DNA of 64,000 nt. Origin: Alphaproteobacteria bacterium 32-64-14 (GTDB taxonomy: Bacteria; Pseudomonadota; Alphaproteobacteria; Caulobacterales; Hyphomonadaceae). The position numbers and the translations under genes were made by a program. How positions within the stretch are numbered: the first letter of the stretch is position 1; every line of letters begins with the position of its first letter. Under the pieces are notes generated by a model, which made no database searches, was not told where the DNA came from, and was given only the letters and a program-made list of their open reading frames with translations. The stretch is from assembly GCA_002280725.1 (NCBI GenBank), contig NCEM01000007.1:1-64000 (forward strand), given 5' to 3'. Below, piece after piece: positions 25,919-35,939 of this stretch.

Positions 25919-26201
25919 TAATGAGCGGCGCGTATACCTACATCGGCCAACTGAATATGGAGACTCAACCTTCCAGCGCATCGCTGCTGTCCGGTGTAAG
26001 CATGTCCTCGGTAGTGGCGCTCTCGGCGGCGCTTTGACAGCGGTCCTCTACGGGCCTTTACGTTCCTCAAACCTCGCAGAGAGTATCGGCCCTTGTCCCA
26101 CACGTCGCGCAACTGCCGCCACAAGGCATGCCAACTCAATGAGGCAGGACAGTCGGCTGATGGCCCGCTGGTGGCGACGTCGCCAAAGCTCGGCCCCGAT
26201 G
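25919..26201. other. Gap between gnd and the Crp/Fnr gene
   Basis: 283 bp between convergent genes. A 38-codon reading frame starts with an ATG at 25921, two bases after the gnd stop, but it has no ribosome-binding site and no recognised homology. No clear terminator hairpin with a T-run was found. Confidence 0.4.
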
Positions 26202-26945
26202 TCAGCGGAAGGAAGCGCCGCCGGCGGCGACGTCTTCGAGCTTGGGACGGTTCAGCAGCACAATAACGGTTGCACATTCAAAATATAAGAGACCAGCGCG
26301 ACGCAATCTGGTGAAGCAACGACTGACCGTTTCTGTCGTAAGACCTAAAAAGTCAGCCATGTCTGTGCGCGTCATATGGAAGATGGCCCGAATGCGGCCG
26401 GAGGTATCTTCATTTTTCCCATACGCCAGTTGAAGAACAAAGGTGGCGAGGCGTTCAATGGCAGCTTTGCGGCTAAGAAGAAGCATCTGCCCCTGCGCCG
26501 CTTCCAAGTCGCTAGTAACATGGAGGAGGATCGAGGCTTCCAAAAGCGGACACCGCGACACTTGCTGCCGAAACGCTGCGCGAGGGAAGCGCCACACTTG
26601 AACGGGTTCCAGCGCTTCCACGCTTGAGCTGTAGACCTCCAACGCTGCAAGGCCGATGAAATCACCGGCGGAAAGGAAGCCCACCACGGCTCTACGCCCG
26701 TCAGCAGTCTGTTTGCAGATCCTTACGGATCCGGATTTTATAATCATGACGTGCAGAGCTTCATCGCCGTCAAACTGCAACGTCGCCCCTGCGGAGAAAG
26801 TTCGCACGCCCACTTCTTTAATCAGCGGCGCAAGATCAGCGTGCGGACAGAGTTCACTTGTAAAAGTGGGCCCACCAGGAACCGCAGGGGGCGACGCCAG
26901 AGCCACGCGACAGCGGGTTTGCTCGGAGATTGACCACTTTGTCAT
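26202..26945 (-). CDS. Crp/Fnr-family transcriptional regulator (FixK-like recognition helix)
   Basis: 247 aa. A cyclic-nucleotide-binding-type beta roll spans about 35-150 (VRTFSAGATLQFDGDEALHV, SGSVRICKQTADGRRAVVGFLSAGDFIG), followed by the long dimer helix and a winged helix-turn-helix (MTRTDMADFLGLTTETVSRCFTRLRRAGLL). The recognition helix ETVSR matches FNR/FixK proteins that read TTGAT half-sites. Cysteines are scattered (12, 33, 77, 132 and two near the C-terminus) with no CxxC cluster, so a 4Fe-4S oxygen sensor like E. coli FNR is doubtful. It probably controls the divergent ackA/gnd region. Confidence 0.9.
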   Translation of the reverse strand: MTKWSISEQTRCRVALASPPAVPGGPTFTSELCPHADLAPLIKEVGVRTFSAGATLQFDGDEALHVMIIKSGSVRICKQTADGRRAVVGFLSAGDFIGLAALEVYSSSVEALEPVQVWRFPRAAFRQQVSRCPLLEASILLHVTSDLEAAQGQMLLLSRKAAIERLATFVLQLAYGKNEDTSGRIRAIFHMTRTDMADFLGLTTETVSRCFTRLRRAGLLYFECATVIVLLNRPKLEDVAAGGASFR

Positions 26946-27033
26946 GGGTTGACGCCACTCCAGGGCGCAGATCGGTGATCAAAAAATGACCCACCTCAAC
27001 TAGCGAACGGGGAACCCATGCTTTAGTTCCGGC

Positions 27034-27432
27034 ATGCTAGTGGCCTCGCAGATCAAAGTCGCCGATATCGCGCCCTCCTACGCTCTCGTTCGCCTGGCGT
27101 ATCCGAGCCTCGATCTAGCGGAATGGGTGGAATACGTTCGACGCCAATGCGACGGCGATGACAGCGGTATTCTGTCCGTCGTCTCCTCACGATCAGTCAT
27201 CTTTGGGCTGGCGCCGTGGTGGCTCCGGCCGGGCCTAGAGTTTGCTTCTATCTTGTGGAGCGGTCCGCTCATCGTTGTCGAGCCCGGCGCACAAGGCCGA
27301 ATTCGAGAGATGCTTGCAGCCGAGCTTCTGGAAACCGCTTGGCAGAAAGGCTGCGCATGTATTTACACCGTGCAGCCAGGTGACGTTCCGGGTTCCATCT
27401 CCCTGATGTCGATCACCCCCGAACCGCGGTGA
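27034..27432 (+). CDS. Hypothetical protein, possibly GNAT-like
   Basis: 132 aa, divergent from the Crp/Fnr gene. The sequence ADIAPSYALVRLAYPSLDLAEWVEYVRR followed by a hydrophobic-strand pattern and AQGRIREMLAAELLETAWQKGCACIYTVQ is compatible with an acyltransferase (GNAT) fold, but the acetyl-CoA loop (Q/RxxGxG/A) is not clear. Similar small proteins are seen near Crp/Fnr-controlled low-oxygen genes. No firm function. Confidence 0.55.
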   Translation: MLVASQIKVADIAPSYALVRLAYPSLDLAEWVEYVRRQCDGDDSGILSVVSSRSVIFGLAPWWLRPGLEFASILWSGPLIVVEPGAQGRIREMLAAELLETAWQKGCACIYTVQPGDVPGSISLMSITPEPR

Positions 27433-27690
27433 GCGATCGCTCACAAGGTAGTGTTGTTTTTTGGAACCATCACTAAAGCAGATAACGCAGCCCGCCATTA
27501 GGCGGCACACTCGGCTGTGACTATGGGATCAATCGGCTCGCACCGATGTCGAGATACTGTCGCGCCTACCGCCAGACCGTCACCCTGCTCAGCGAACGGT
27601 GGCAATAGATGTCGATTGAATTTCTAGTGGAGTTTCAGGGCGTTGATGCACTTCGCCGATAGATCGCGAACCGCCCGGAAGAGCCCTGAA
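27433..27690. other. Gap between the low-oxygen block and guaA
   Basis: 258 bp with only tiny reading frames (20 and 17 codons near 27546 and 27609). Nothing recognisable as an RNA gene, operator or insertion-sequence end. It marks the right edge of the accessory block. Confidence 0.4.
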
Positions 27691-29283
27691 TCATTCCCAC
27701 TCGATCGTGCCCGGCGGCTTCGACGTCACGTCATACACCACGCGGCTGACGCCCTTCACTTCGTTGATGATGCGGGTCGCCGTGCGGCCGAGGAAGTTCA
27801 TGTCGAACTGGTAGAAGTCGGCGGTCATGCCGTCGGTCGAGGTGACGGCGCGGAGGGCGAGGACGGACTCGTATGTGCGCGCGTCGCCCATGACGCCGAC
27901 GGAGCGAACGGGGAGAAGGACCGCGAAGGCCTGCCAGATCTTGTCGTAGAGGCCGGCCTTTCGGATTTCGTCGAGATAGATGGCGTCGGCTTTCTGGAGG
28001 ATGGCGACGCGCTCGGGCGTGATCTCGCCGGGGATGCGGATGGCGAGGCCGGGGCCGGGGAATGGGTGGCGGCCAACGAGGGTTTCGGCCATGCCGAGTT
28101 CGCGGCCGAGGGCGCGGACTTCGTCCTTGAACAGTTCGCGCAGCGGCTCGACCAGCTTGAGGTTCATCTTCTCAGGAAGGCCGCCGACATTGTGGTGGGA
28201 CTTGATGGTGACGGAGGGGCCGCCGTCGAAGGAGACGCTTTCGATCACGTCGGGATAGAGCGTGCCCTGGGCGAGGAATTGCGCGCCCTGCACTTTCTTC
28301 GCTTCGGCTTCGAAGATGTCGATGAAGGTCTTGCCGATGAACTTGCGCTTGGTCTCGGGGTCGCTGACGCCGGCGAGGCCGCCCAGGAACTGGTCGCCAG
28401 CATCCACGTGGACGAGCGGGATGTTGTAGTGGCCGCGGAAGAGTTTCACGACTTCTTCGGCTTCGTTGGCGCGCATCAGGCCCGTGTCGACGAAGACGCA
28501 GGTGAGCTGGTCGCCGATGGCTTCGTGGATCAGCACGGCGGCGACGGAGGAATCGACACCGCCGGAGAGGCCGCAGATCACCCTGCCCTTGCCGACCTGG
28601 GCCTTGATCTTGGCGACCTGCTCGGCGCGCAGGGCGGCCATGGTCCAGTCGCCTTTCATGCCGGCGATCTTCTTCACGAAGTTGGAGAGCAGTTTCGCGC
28701 CATCGGGTGTGTGCACCACTTCGGGGTGGAACATGGTGGTGTAGTAGCGGCGCGTCTCGTCCACCGCGATGGCGAAGGGAGCATTCTCGGATGTGCCGAT
28801 GACCTTGAAGCCTTCGGGCAGTTGCGTGACGCGGTCGCCGTGACTCATCCAGACGGGATAGCGCTTGCCGACTTCCCAGAAGCCATCGAACAGCGGCGAG
28901 GCGTGCTTGATCTCGACATCAGCGCGGCCGAACTCCGCCGCGTGGCCGCCTTCAACGACGCCGCCCTGCTGCACGGCCATCGTCTGCTGGCCGTAGCAGA
29001 TGGCGAGGATGGGGACTTTCAGGTCGAAAGCGATCTGCGGGGCGCGGGGGGATTTCTCGCGCGTGACGCTATCGGGGCCGCCGGAGAAGATGATCGCCTT
29101 GGGATTGAACCCGGCTTTGATCACCGCTTCGGCGCGGTTGTAGGGGTGGACCTCGCAGTAGACGCCCATTTCGCGCAGGCGCCGGGCGATCAGCTGTGTG
29201 ACCTGACTGCCGAAATCTATGATCAGCGCACGTTCGTGCGCGTTGGAATCATAGTTGAGGGGTGTGGGGGTGCTGCTCGCCAT
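27691..29283 (-). CDS. guaA: GMP synthase (glutamine-hydrolysing)
   Basis: 530 aa, the usual length. It aminates XMP to GMP with ATP and glutamine. The N-terminal class I amidotransferase domain has the nucleophile in [15 protein letters not shown] and the His/Glu pair in FHPEV. The ATP-pyrophosphatase domain begins with [14 protein letters not shown] (P-loop), and the C-terminal dimer domain contains [13 protein letters not shown] and ends in KPPGTIEWE. guaA, rsmB and guaB are in the same orientation, as in many alphaproteobacteria, but here two extra genes are interposed. Confidence 0.98.
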   Translation of the reverse strand: MASSTPTPLNYDSNAHERALIIDFGSQVTQLIARRLREMGVYCEVHPYNRAEAVIKAGFNPKAIIFSGGPDSVTREKSPRAPQIAFDLKVPILAICYGQQTMAVQQGGVVEGGHAAEFGRADVEIKHASPLFDGFWEVGKRYPVWMSHGDRVTQLPEGFKVIGTSENAPFAIAVDETRRYYTTMFHPEVVHTPDGAKLLSNFVKKIAGMKGDWTMAALRAEQVAKIKAQVGKGRVICGLSGGVDSSVAAVLIHEAIGDQLTCVFVDTGLMRANEAEEVVKLFRGHYNIPLVHVDAGDQFLGGLAGVSDPETKRKFIGKTFIDIFEAEAKKVQGAQFLAQGTLYPDVIESVSFDGGPSVTIKSHHNVGGLPEKMNLKLVEPLRELFKDEVRALGRELGMAETLVGRHPFPGPGLAIRIPGEITPERVAILQKADAIYLDEIRKAGLYDKIWQAFAVLLPVRSVGVMGDARTYESVLALRAVTSTDGMTADFYQFDMNFLGRTATRIINEVKGVSRVVYDVTSKPPGTIEWE

Positions 29284-29440
29284 GGCGGAAATAGAAGCGG
29301 TTCGGTCTGTTCGTCAATCCCGAACCCTAGTCACTGACTCGACCACAATTAGTGGCATTGGCAGGATTGATAGCGCCAGTTTCTTGGCACCTGAAGCGCA
29401 TCGCCTCATAGTCAGAATCGGCATTTGGGAAGGGGCCACC

Positions 29441-30130
29441 ATGGGAATGGGATTTATCGCGGACTATCTGAACAATCTTAGCCAACATCATAAAGCGCCT
29501 CACGCGTGGACAACTGCAAAACTTTTTCGTGGGCACAAGTCCGCCGAGTGGTCGTTGCTGCCGTCCGTATTGCGACCCAACAAGTCAGGCATCTCTAAAG
29601 AGGCGGACTTGAGTCGCTGGATACGTAGCGCCGGACCCTTTGTTCAAGAATGGCCGCAAACGGCTATTGAGTGGCTTGCCTTGGCTCAACATCATGGCGT
29701 GCCGACGCTACTTTTGGATTGGACCTATAACCCGCTGGTAGCATTGTACTTCGCCTGTGATTTTGTCGGCGATGGACATGACGAGCCGGATGGCTGCGTG
29801 CTGATGCTCGACGGCGCAAAATTTGAGCGCGATTTCACGCATACAATGCTGATAAATCCATTCCGAGAAGATCGCACTGATGCTGAGTTGCTACCGGTTC
29901 TAGGAGCCAACCGACGGGCAAGGGCGCAATTTGGAGGCATGACGCTACACCCTCCGTCAGCAACGAAAGAAAGCAGCGGGCTTCCGGCGGGAGCCATTCA
30001 GAACAAGTTTGACGTACCTGCAGGCATGAAGACTTCGACGAAGTCGGCGCTACGGGTCTTGGGCATCAGCCCCAGCTACGTATTCGGTGATCTCGATACC
30101 GTAGCCGAGGAATTCAAAAACTACCCTTGA
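29441..30130 (+). CDS. FRG-domain protein
   Basis: 229 aa from ATG 29441, preceded by AAGGGG at a 5-nt spacing; the frame is open to 29255, but that part overlaps guaA and lacks protein-like sequence. The domain signature LFRGHKSAEWSLLPSVLRPN gives the family its name, and EWLALAQHHGVPTLLLDWTYNPLVALYFAC is the second conserved block. FRG domains are of unknown biochemical function and occur in phage, mobile-element and defence-associated proteins. It is on the opposite strand to guaA and rsmB and its base composition is visibly less GC-rich, suggesting insertion. Confidence 0.85.
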   Translation: MGMGFIADYLNNLSQHHKAPHAWTTAKLFRGHKSAEWSLLPSVLRPNKSGISKEADLSRWIRSAGPFVQEWPQTAIEWLALAQHHGVPTLLLDWTYNPLVALYFACDFVGDGHDEPDGCVLMLDGAKFERDFTHTMLINPFREDRTDAELLPVLGANRRARAQFGGMTLHPPSATKESSGLPAGAIQNKFDVPAGMKTSTKSALRVLGISPSYVFGDLDTVAEEFKNYP

Positions 30131-30152
30131 CCGTGAGCTAAACGTTTCGGGA

Positions 30153-31460
30153 TCACCCCACCCTGCGCATCACGGCCATGTAGAAGCCGTCCGTGCCCGC
30201 CGTGCGCGGCGTGAGGCGGACGGAGCCATCGGGGCGGCGGCATTTGCGGACGAGGGCTGCGCCCTTTTCCGTGAGCTGGCCGGATTTGATCGCGGCTTCG
30301 GCGGCGTCTTCGGCTTTGAAGTCGGGGCGGTCGGCGAGGAAGCTGGCGAACTGGTCTTCGTTTTCTTCCATCAGGAAGGAGCATGTGACGTAGACCATGC
30401 GGCCGCCGGGTTTCACGTAGTTGCAGGCCTGTCGCAGGATCATCGCCTGGTCGCCGATGCGCTTTTCGAGTGCGTTGGGCTGGACGCGCCATTTCGCATC
30501 GGGCTTGCGGCGCCATGTGCCGACGCCGGTGCAGGGCGCGTCGATCATCACGAGATCCATCTTGCCTTCGAGATCGTCGAGCGAGGCGTTTTCCTTCGGG
30601 TGGCGCAGCTGCACGTTGCGGATGCCAGCGCGATCCATGCGGGGGATGAGCGCGGAGAGGCGCTTGCCGTCGATGTCGTGGCTGAAGATCTGACCCTTGT
30701 TGTGCATCATCGCGGCCATGGCGATGGTCTTGCCGCCGCCGCCTGCGCAGTAGTCGAGCACCTGCTCTCCCGGTGCGGCGCAGGAAACGGCGGCGGCGAT
30801 TTGGCTGCCCATGTCCTGCACTTCGACCCAGCCTTTGGAATAGGCCGGGATCGCTTCGACGCTTTCGCCGCGTTCGGCTGAATCGGCTGCGGGGATGCGG
30901 AAGCCGTTGACGAGTTCGGGTATTTGCCGGGCTTTCACGCCTTCGAGCGCGCGGCCGGATTTTTCGGGATCGGACTTCAGCGTGTTGACGCGGAGATCGA
31001 TGGGCGCGCGGGCGGCCATCGCCATGCCTTCGGGCACGGCGTCTGGCCCGAAGGCGCGGGCCATGTGGGGCGCGAGCCATTCGGGGAAATCGCCCTGCAC
31101 GTGCGGCGGCGCGCTGGGGTTTGGCGCCATCAGCAGGTTCTCGCGCTCTTGCCCCTGCAGCGGCGGCGGGGCGTGATCGTCCTTGAGCGCTTCCTCGATC
31201 TTGCGCACATCCCAGCCCCAGGCGTGTTTCAGCGCGCCGAGCGCGAGGATGCGCGGGCCGGTGGCTTCCATCGCGTGCTCGATGGAGTTCTTGCGGCGGA
31301 GGGCATCGACAACGAGGCCGGAAATCCATGCGCGGTCGCGCGCGCCGGCGAAGCGGGATTTCTTGCCCCAGTCGCGCACGGCTTCCTTCACCGGCGTGCG
31401 GCGTTCGAGAACGTCGCGCAGGACTTCGATGGCCGCGTGGATTTTTCCGCCGTCACGCAT
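30153..31460 (-). CDS. rsmB: 16S rRNA m5C methyltransferase of the RsmB/NOP2 family
   Basis: 435 aa from ATG 31460, where the helical N-terminal domain begins; the start overlaps the preceding gene's stop by 8 nt. An N-terminal NusB-like region (IHAAIEVLRDVLERRTPVKEAVRDWGKKSRF) is followed by the Rossmann methyltransferase domain: SAM motif LDYCAGGGGKTIAMAA, VMIDAPCTGVGTWRR with the PC catalytic-release Cys, and MVYVTCSFLMEENEDQ with the TC nucleophile. It methylates a cytosine in rRNA using SAM. RsmB is the best guess by position between guaA and guaB; the exact target base is not read from the sequence. Confidence 0.9.
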   Translation of the reverse strand: MRDGGKIHAAIEVLRDVLERRTPVKEAVRDWGKKSRFAGARDRAWISGLVVDALRRKNSIEHAMEATGPRILALGALKHAWGWDVRKIEEALKDDHAPPPLQGQERENLLMAPNPSAPPHVQGDFPEWLAPHMARAFGPDAVPEGMAMAARAPIDLRVNTLKSDPEKSGRALEGVKARQIPELVNGFRIPAADSAERGESVEAIPAYSKGWVEVQDMGSQIAAAVSCAAPGEQVLDYCAGGGGKTIAMAAMMHNKGQIFSHDIDGKRLSALIPRMDRAGIRNVQLRHPKENASLDDLEGKMDLVMIDAPCTGVGTWRRKPDAKWRVQPNALEKRIGDQAMILRQACNYVKPGGRMVYVTCSFLMEENEDQFASFLADRPDFKAEDAAEAAIKSGQLTEKGAALVRKCRRPDGSVRLTPRTAGTDGFYMAVMRRVG

Positions 31461-31797
31461 GGGTCGCCTCCGCGCGTGGCACGATCTTCCAGGGACGCTC
31501 GACGCCATCCCACGCATCATCTCCCCAGAGATGAAGCTCAAGCGCGTCAGGCTTTCCTTCGCTCAGGAACACCAGAGCACCTAGGCCGTGCTGCAGACCG
31601 TCCATCTGGATGATTGCTGACAAGCCGCACGGACCTTTATGCGAAACCTGCGCCTCGCTCACGAGGTCAGTGAACCTGCCGGCCCCTGTGTTTTCGCGAC
31701 CGGTCACCATGAACGCCTCAGGTGGCGGAAAACCAATCCCGCCGAACTCCGCTTCGAAAGCGCGCAGAACTTCCTGCTCCAGTGGCGTGAGCGTCAC
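31453..31797 (-). CDS. Hypothetical protein, translationally coupled to rsmB
   Basis: 114 aa from a GTG at 31797 that overlaps the DUF3088 stop as GTGA. The residues VTLTPLEQEVLRAFEAEFGG ... FMVTGRENTGAGRFTDLVSE ... MDGLQHGLGALVFLSEGKPDALELHLWGDDAWDGVERPW read as a small soluble protein. The pattern is seen in alphaproteobacterial hypothetical proteins, but I do not recognise a domain. It is the middle gene of a coupled triple with DUF3088 and rsmB. Confidence 0.65.
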   Translation of the reverse strand: MTLTPLEQEVLRAFEAEFGGIGFPPPEAFMVTGRENTGAGRFTDLVSEAQVSHKGPCGLSAIIQMDGLQHGLGALVFLSEGKPDALELHLWGDDAWDGVERPWKIVPRAEATHA

Positions 31798-32126
31798 GGG
31801 TGCGGCCCCGCGCCGCCGTGGCGGTGGGCGAGTGCGCGGCCGATGGCGCGGACATCCTGCAGGATGGCGTAGTCGCCGACGATGATGGCGTCGCCGGGCG
31901 CCCGCTCCTTCGGCATCACCAGCATCGGGAGGCCCTGCCAGTCGGGGCCGACGAGATCGATCACTTCCTGGCGCGGACGCGGGAAGCCGATGCGGCGGAC
32001 TTCGATCCGGTCGTTCCAGTGCGGATTGGCGATCAGGGCGCCCTCGAGGGTTGCGCAGTCGTTGCAATACCACTCGAAACCGCCATCGGGGAAAGGCGCG
32101 GCGAGGATGAACAGGGTGTCTTTCAT
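31794..32126 (-). CDS. DUF3088 family protein (thioredoxin-like)
   Basis: 110 aa. Begins MKDTLFILAAPFPDGGFEWYCNDCATLEGALIANP, with the CxxC that marks DUF3088, then FPRPRQEVIDLVGPDWQGLPMLVM. The fold is thought thioredoxin-like and the CxxC suggests redox or metal binding; no activity is established. It ends in a His-rich tail (ALAHRHGGAGPHP). First of the coupled triple leading to rsmB. Confidence 0.82.
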   Translation of the reverse strand: MKDTLFILAAPFPDGGFEWYCNDCATLEGALIANPHWNDRIEVRRIGFPRPRQEVIDLVGPDWQGLPMLVMPKERAPGDAIIVGDYAILQDVRAIGRALAHRHGGAGPHP

Positions 32127-32231
32127 GGCGGTGTCTTAGCCGAGTGGTCGAACTCAGGCTAGACGCAAGCCAACGGTCTATGATGGCGATTGCCGCAGAC
32201 GGGGGCGCCACAGGACAAAGAAGACTGTCGC

Positions 32232-32942
32232 CTACATAGAAAACGCAGACATCGTTACCTTCAAGAACAGCTCAGCACTTGGGAGAAGCAAAAGCACATA
32301 GCCGATAAACGCAAAAATGAGGCAGATCGTTAGCGAAACTCGCTTCGTTACGTCAAAGCGCTCAAAGTTCTCTATGAGCATCGACCGCAAGAGACTTCCG
32401 TACTGCCTCTTGGCTTCCTCCCAATTGCCAGTGCGCTTGACGCTTTCAGTACCTTCGCCATCATTGACCGCGGCGGCAAGAAATCCATCCCACTCGCTGT
32501 CGTAGTACTTCCCATGACGAGTGTGATGCCCCTCGTGTCGAACCGTCCCGTGGATTTCCATGTAGTAGCCGATCGTGAAGTAGTCCAAACCACGCGCTAC
32601 ATAGTCGCGAAGATTTGTCGCCAACCACATCGTGTGAGGCCGCCGCAAGCGAAAGAGCACGTTGGCGGCGCCCAATAATATCAACGCAAAGTAAAAGCAC
32701 CTTAGGCGATCAATGCTCGACAAACCCCAGCTCGATTGGTGCTCACCTGCCAATCTCTCGAACTGAACAAGATTTGCGATGCTATCGTTGAACAGGATTG
32801 CGTAGCCAATAAACGGCACAAGCATCGCGCAACGCGGAAGCCACCCATCCAACAACGGAACGTAGCGCGACCAGCCGTAGTTGTAGCGAAACCCCTGCCA
32901 CCTGGTCAGAAATTGCGACCACAGGGAGAGACGCATCACCAA
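32232..32942 (-). CDS. Integral membrane protein of unknown function
   Basis: 236 aa. Three or four hydrophobic segments are visible (LVPFIGYAILFNDSIANLV, CFYFALILLGAANVLF and SLTICLIFAFIGYVLLLLPSAELFL), with a cytoplasmic-looking middle holding DYFTIGYYMEIHGTVRHEGHHTRHGKYY, a striking His/Tyr-rich stretch. I do not recognise the family. It sits between DUF3088 and guaB, and its codon use is less GC-rich than either neighbour, hinting at recent acquisition. It ends 105 nt before the DUF3088 start. Confidence 0.65.
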   Translation of the reverse strand: MVMRLSLWSQFLTRWQGFRYNYGWSRYVPLLDGWLPRCAMLVPFIGYAILFNDSIANLVQFERLAGEHQSSWGLSSIDRLRCFYFALILLGAANVLFRLRRPHTMWLATNLRDYVARGLDYFTIGYYMEIHGTVRHEGHHTRHGKYYDSEWDGFLAAAVNDGEGTESVKRTGNWEEAKRQYGSLLRSMLIENFERFDVTKRVSLTICLIFAFIGYVLLLLPSAELFLKVTMSAFSM

Positions 32943-32945
32943 TGA

Positions 32946-34526
<1,581 letters not shown>

Positions 34527-34557
34527 CTAGGCCCCTGCCGGGCCGGGATTTTCCTGC

Positions 34558-35223
34558 ATGCCGCTGGGCGTCTACGCTGCCATATTCGACCTCGACGGGG
34601 TGCTGACCTCCACGTCGGCGTGGCACGAACAGAGCTGGGCGGACGCCGCGGAGCGGTTTGGGCTGCCTGTTAGCGAAGCGGCGTTGCGGGCGACGCGCAG
34701 TGTTCCGCGGGCGTCTTCGCTGGCGGCGCTGCTGTCACATGCCGGGGTCGCGATGGACGAGCCGACGCGCAACGCCGTTATGACGTTCAAGAACCAGCGC
34801 TATCAGGAGCTGATTGCCGGGCTGACGGCGGCGGACGCCTTTCCCGGCGCGCGGGATGTGCTGGAAACTTGCCGCAAGCTGGGGCTGCGGACGGCGGTGG
34901 CGTCGGCCAGCCTGAATGCGCAGCAGGTTCTGGAGCGGCTGGGGCTGATCCGGCTGGTGGAGTTCGTGGCGGACCCGCGCGACGCGGCGCCGAAACCGAG
35001 CGCGGAAATCTATGGCCGGTGCTGCGCGGCGCTGAACGTGCTGCCTCAGGCGGCGATCTGCATCGAGGACGGCGCGCCGATGATCGCCAATCTTCGGGCG
35101 GAGGGGCTGTATACGGTGGGTGTCGGGGTTGAGCCGTTGGGCGCGGATGAGCAGGTCGTTACAATTGCGGCGTGGGATGTTGGCGCGGCAGTGGAGCGGC
35201 TGAAGGCTCGCGGGTATCGCTAG
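34558..35223 (+). CDS. Beta-phosphoglucomutase-like HAD hydrolase
   Basis: 221 aa. The catalytic Asp pair is D11 and D13 in AIFDLDGVLTSTSAWHEQSW, the helical cap contains RATRSVPRASSLAALLSHAG (the R-x-x-S/R phosphate-contact region of beta-PGMs), motif II is TAVASAS and motif IV is ICIEDGAPMIANLRAEG. Members interconvert sugar 1- and 6-phosphates or act as phosphatases; which applies here is not decidable. It diverges from guaB and its TAG stop shares the palindrome CTAG with the stop of rlmE on the other strand. Confidence 0.83.
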   Translation: MPLGVYAAIFDLDGVLTSTSAWHEQSWADAAERFGLPVSEAALRATRSVPRASSLAALLSHAGVAMDEPTRNAVMTFKNQRYQELIAGLTAADAFPGARDVLETCRKLGLRTAVASASLNAQQVLERLGLIRLVEFVADPRDAAPKPSAEIYGRCCAALNVLPQAAICIEDGAPMIANLRAEGLYTVGVGVEPLGADEQVVTIAAWDVGAAVERLKARGYR

Positions 35224-35939
35224 CCCTTGAACTTCCGCGCGATCACGAAGGTCTCGGGGCTTTCGGCGCGGCTGGAGGGGGGCTTCCAGTGGCGCACGTC
35301 GTCGAAGTTTGCCTTGAGCACATCGAGCAGGGATTTTTGCGCACCGCCCTGGAAAACCTTGGTGACGAAGTTTCCGCCCTTCGCGAGGTTGGCGATGGCG
35401 AAGTTCGCGGCGACTTCAGCGAGGCCTACGGTGCGGACGTGATCGGTCTGTTTGTGGCCGACCGTGTTGGCGGCCATGTCGGAGAGGACGAGGTTGGGCT
35501 TGTCGCCCAGCGCGGCCATCAGCTTGTCCGTCATGCCGGGCTCGTAGATGTCGGCCTGGAAGATGGTGATGCCGGGGATCGGATCGACGGGCAGAAGATC
35601 GACGCCGACGACCCTTATCGCGCCCTTTTCAAGCAGGACCTGAAGCCAGCCGCCGGGGGCGGAGCCGAGATCGACCACGCGGGCGCCGCGTTTCACGATG
35701 TTGAACTTCTCGTCGATCTCTTTCAGCTTGAACGCGGCGCGGGCGCGATAGCCCTCTTCCTGCGCGCGCAGAACATAGGGATCGCGCAGCTGGCGATCGA
35801 CCCATTCGCGCGAGGACTTCGAGAGCGTCTTCTTACGGACCTTTTCCTTCTGCGCCATCATGCGCCCGCCTGCGGGGCCACGCGAGTCGAGGGGCGCCTT
35901 CCAGCGGCGGCGGCCTTTGTCGTCTTCCTCGACTGTCAT
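35220..35939 (-). CDS. rlmE: 23S rRNA 2'-O-ribose U2552 methyltransferase RlmE (FtsJ)
   Basis: 239 aa. After a basic 45-residue N-terminus the FtsJ core starts at SREWVDRQLRDPYVLRAQEEGYRARAAFKLKEID (catalytic Lys). The SAM motif is VVDLGSAPGGWLQVLLEKGA, the catalytic Asp is in NLVLSDMAANTVGHKQTDH, and the last Lys and Glu are in FVTKVFQGG and SPETFVIARKFKG. It methylates U2552 of 23S rRNA in the A-loop. Its ATG overlaps the ppx stop (ATGA), so the two are coupled, an arrangement common in alphaproteobacteria. Confidence 0.95.
   Translation of the reverse strand: MTVEEDDKGRRRWKAPLDSRGPAGGRMMAQKEKVRKKTLSKSSREWVDRQLRDPYVLRAQEEGYRARAAFKLKEIDEKFNIVKRGARVVDLGSAPGGWLQVLLEKGAIRVVGVDLLPVDPIPGITIFQADIYEPGMTDKLMAALGDKPNLVLSDMAANTVGHKQTDHVRTVGLAEVAANFAIANLAKGGNFVTKVFQGGAQKSLLDVLKANFDDVRHWKPPSSRAESPETFVIARKFKG

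Noticed and set aside
25921-26037. 38-codon reading frame starting two bases after the gnd stop
   Set aside because: No ribosome-binding site, no recognised similarity and a low-complexity Ser/Ala-rich end; kept only as a note in the gap entry.
26970-26990. ATCAA half-site upstream of the Crp/Fnr gene as an autoregulatory box
   Set aside because: The partner half-site is poor at N4 spacing and only three of five bases fit at N5, so it does not meet the FNR consensus.
27643-29337. 564-codon plus-strand frame over guaA
   Set aside because: Antisense shadow of guaA.
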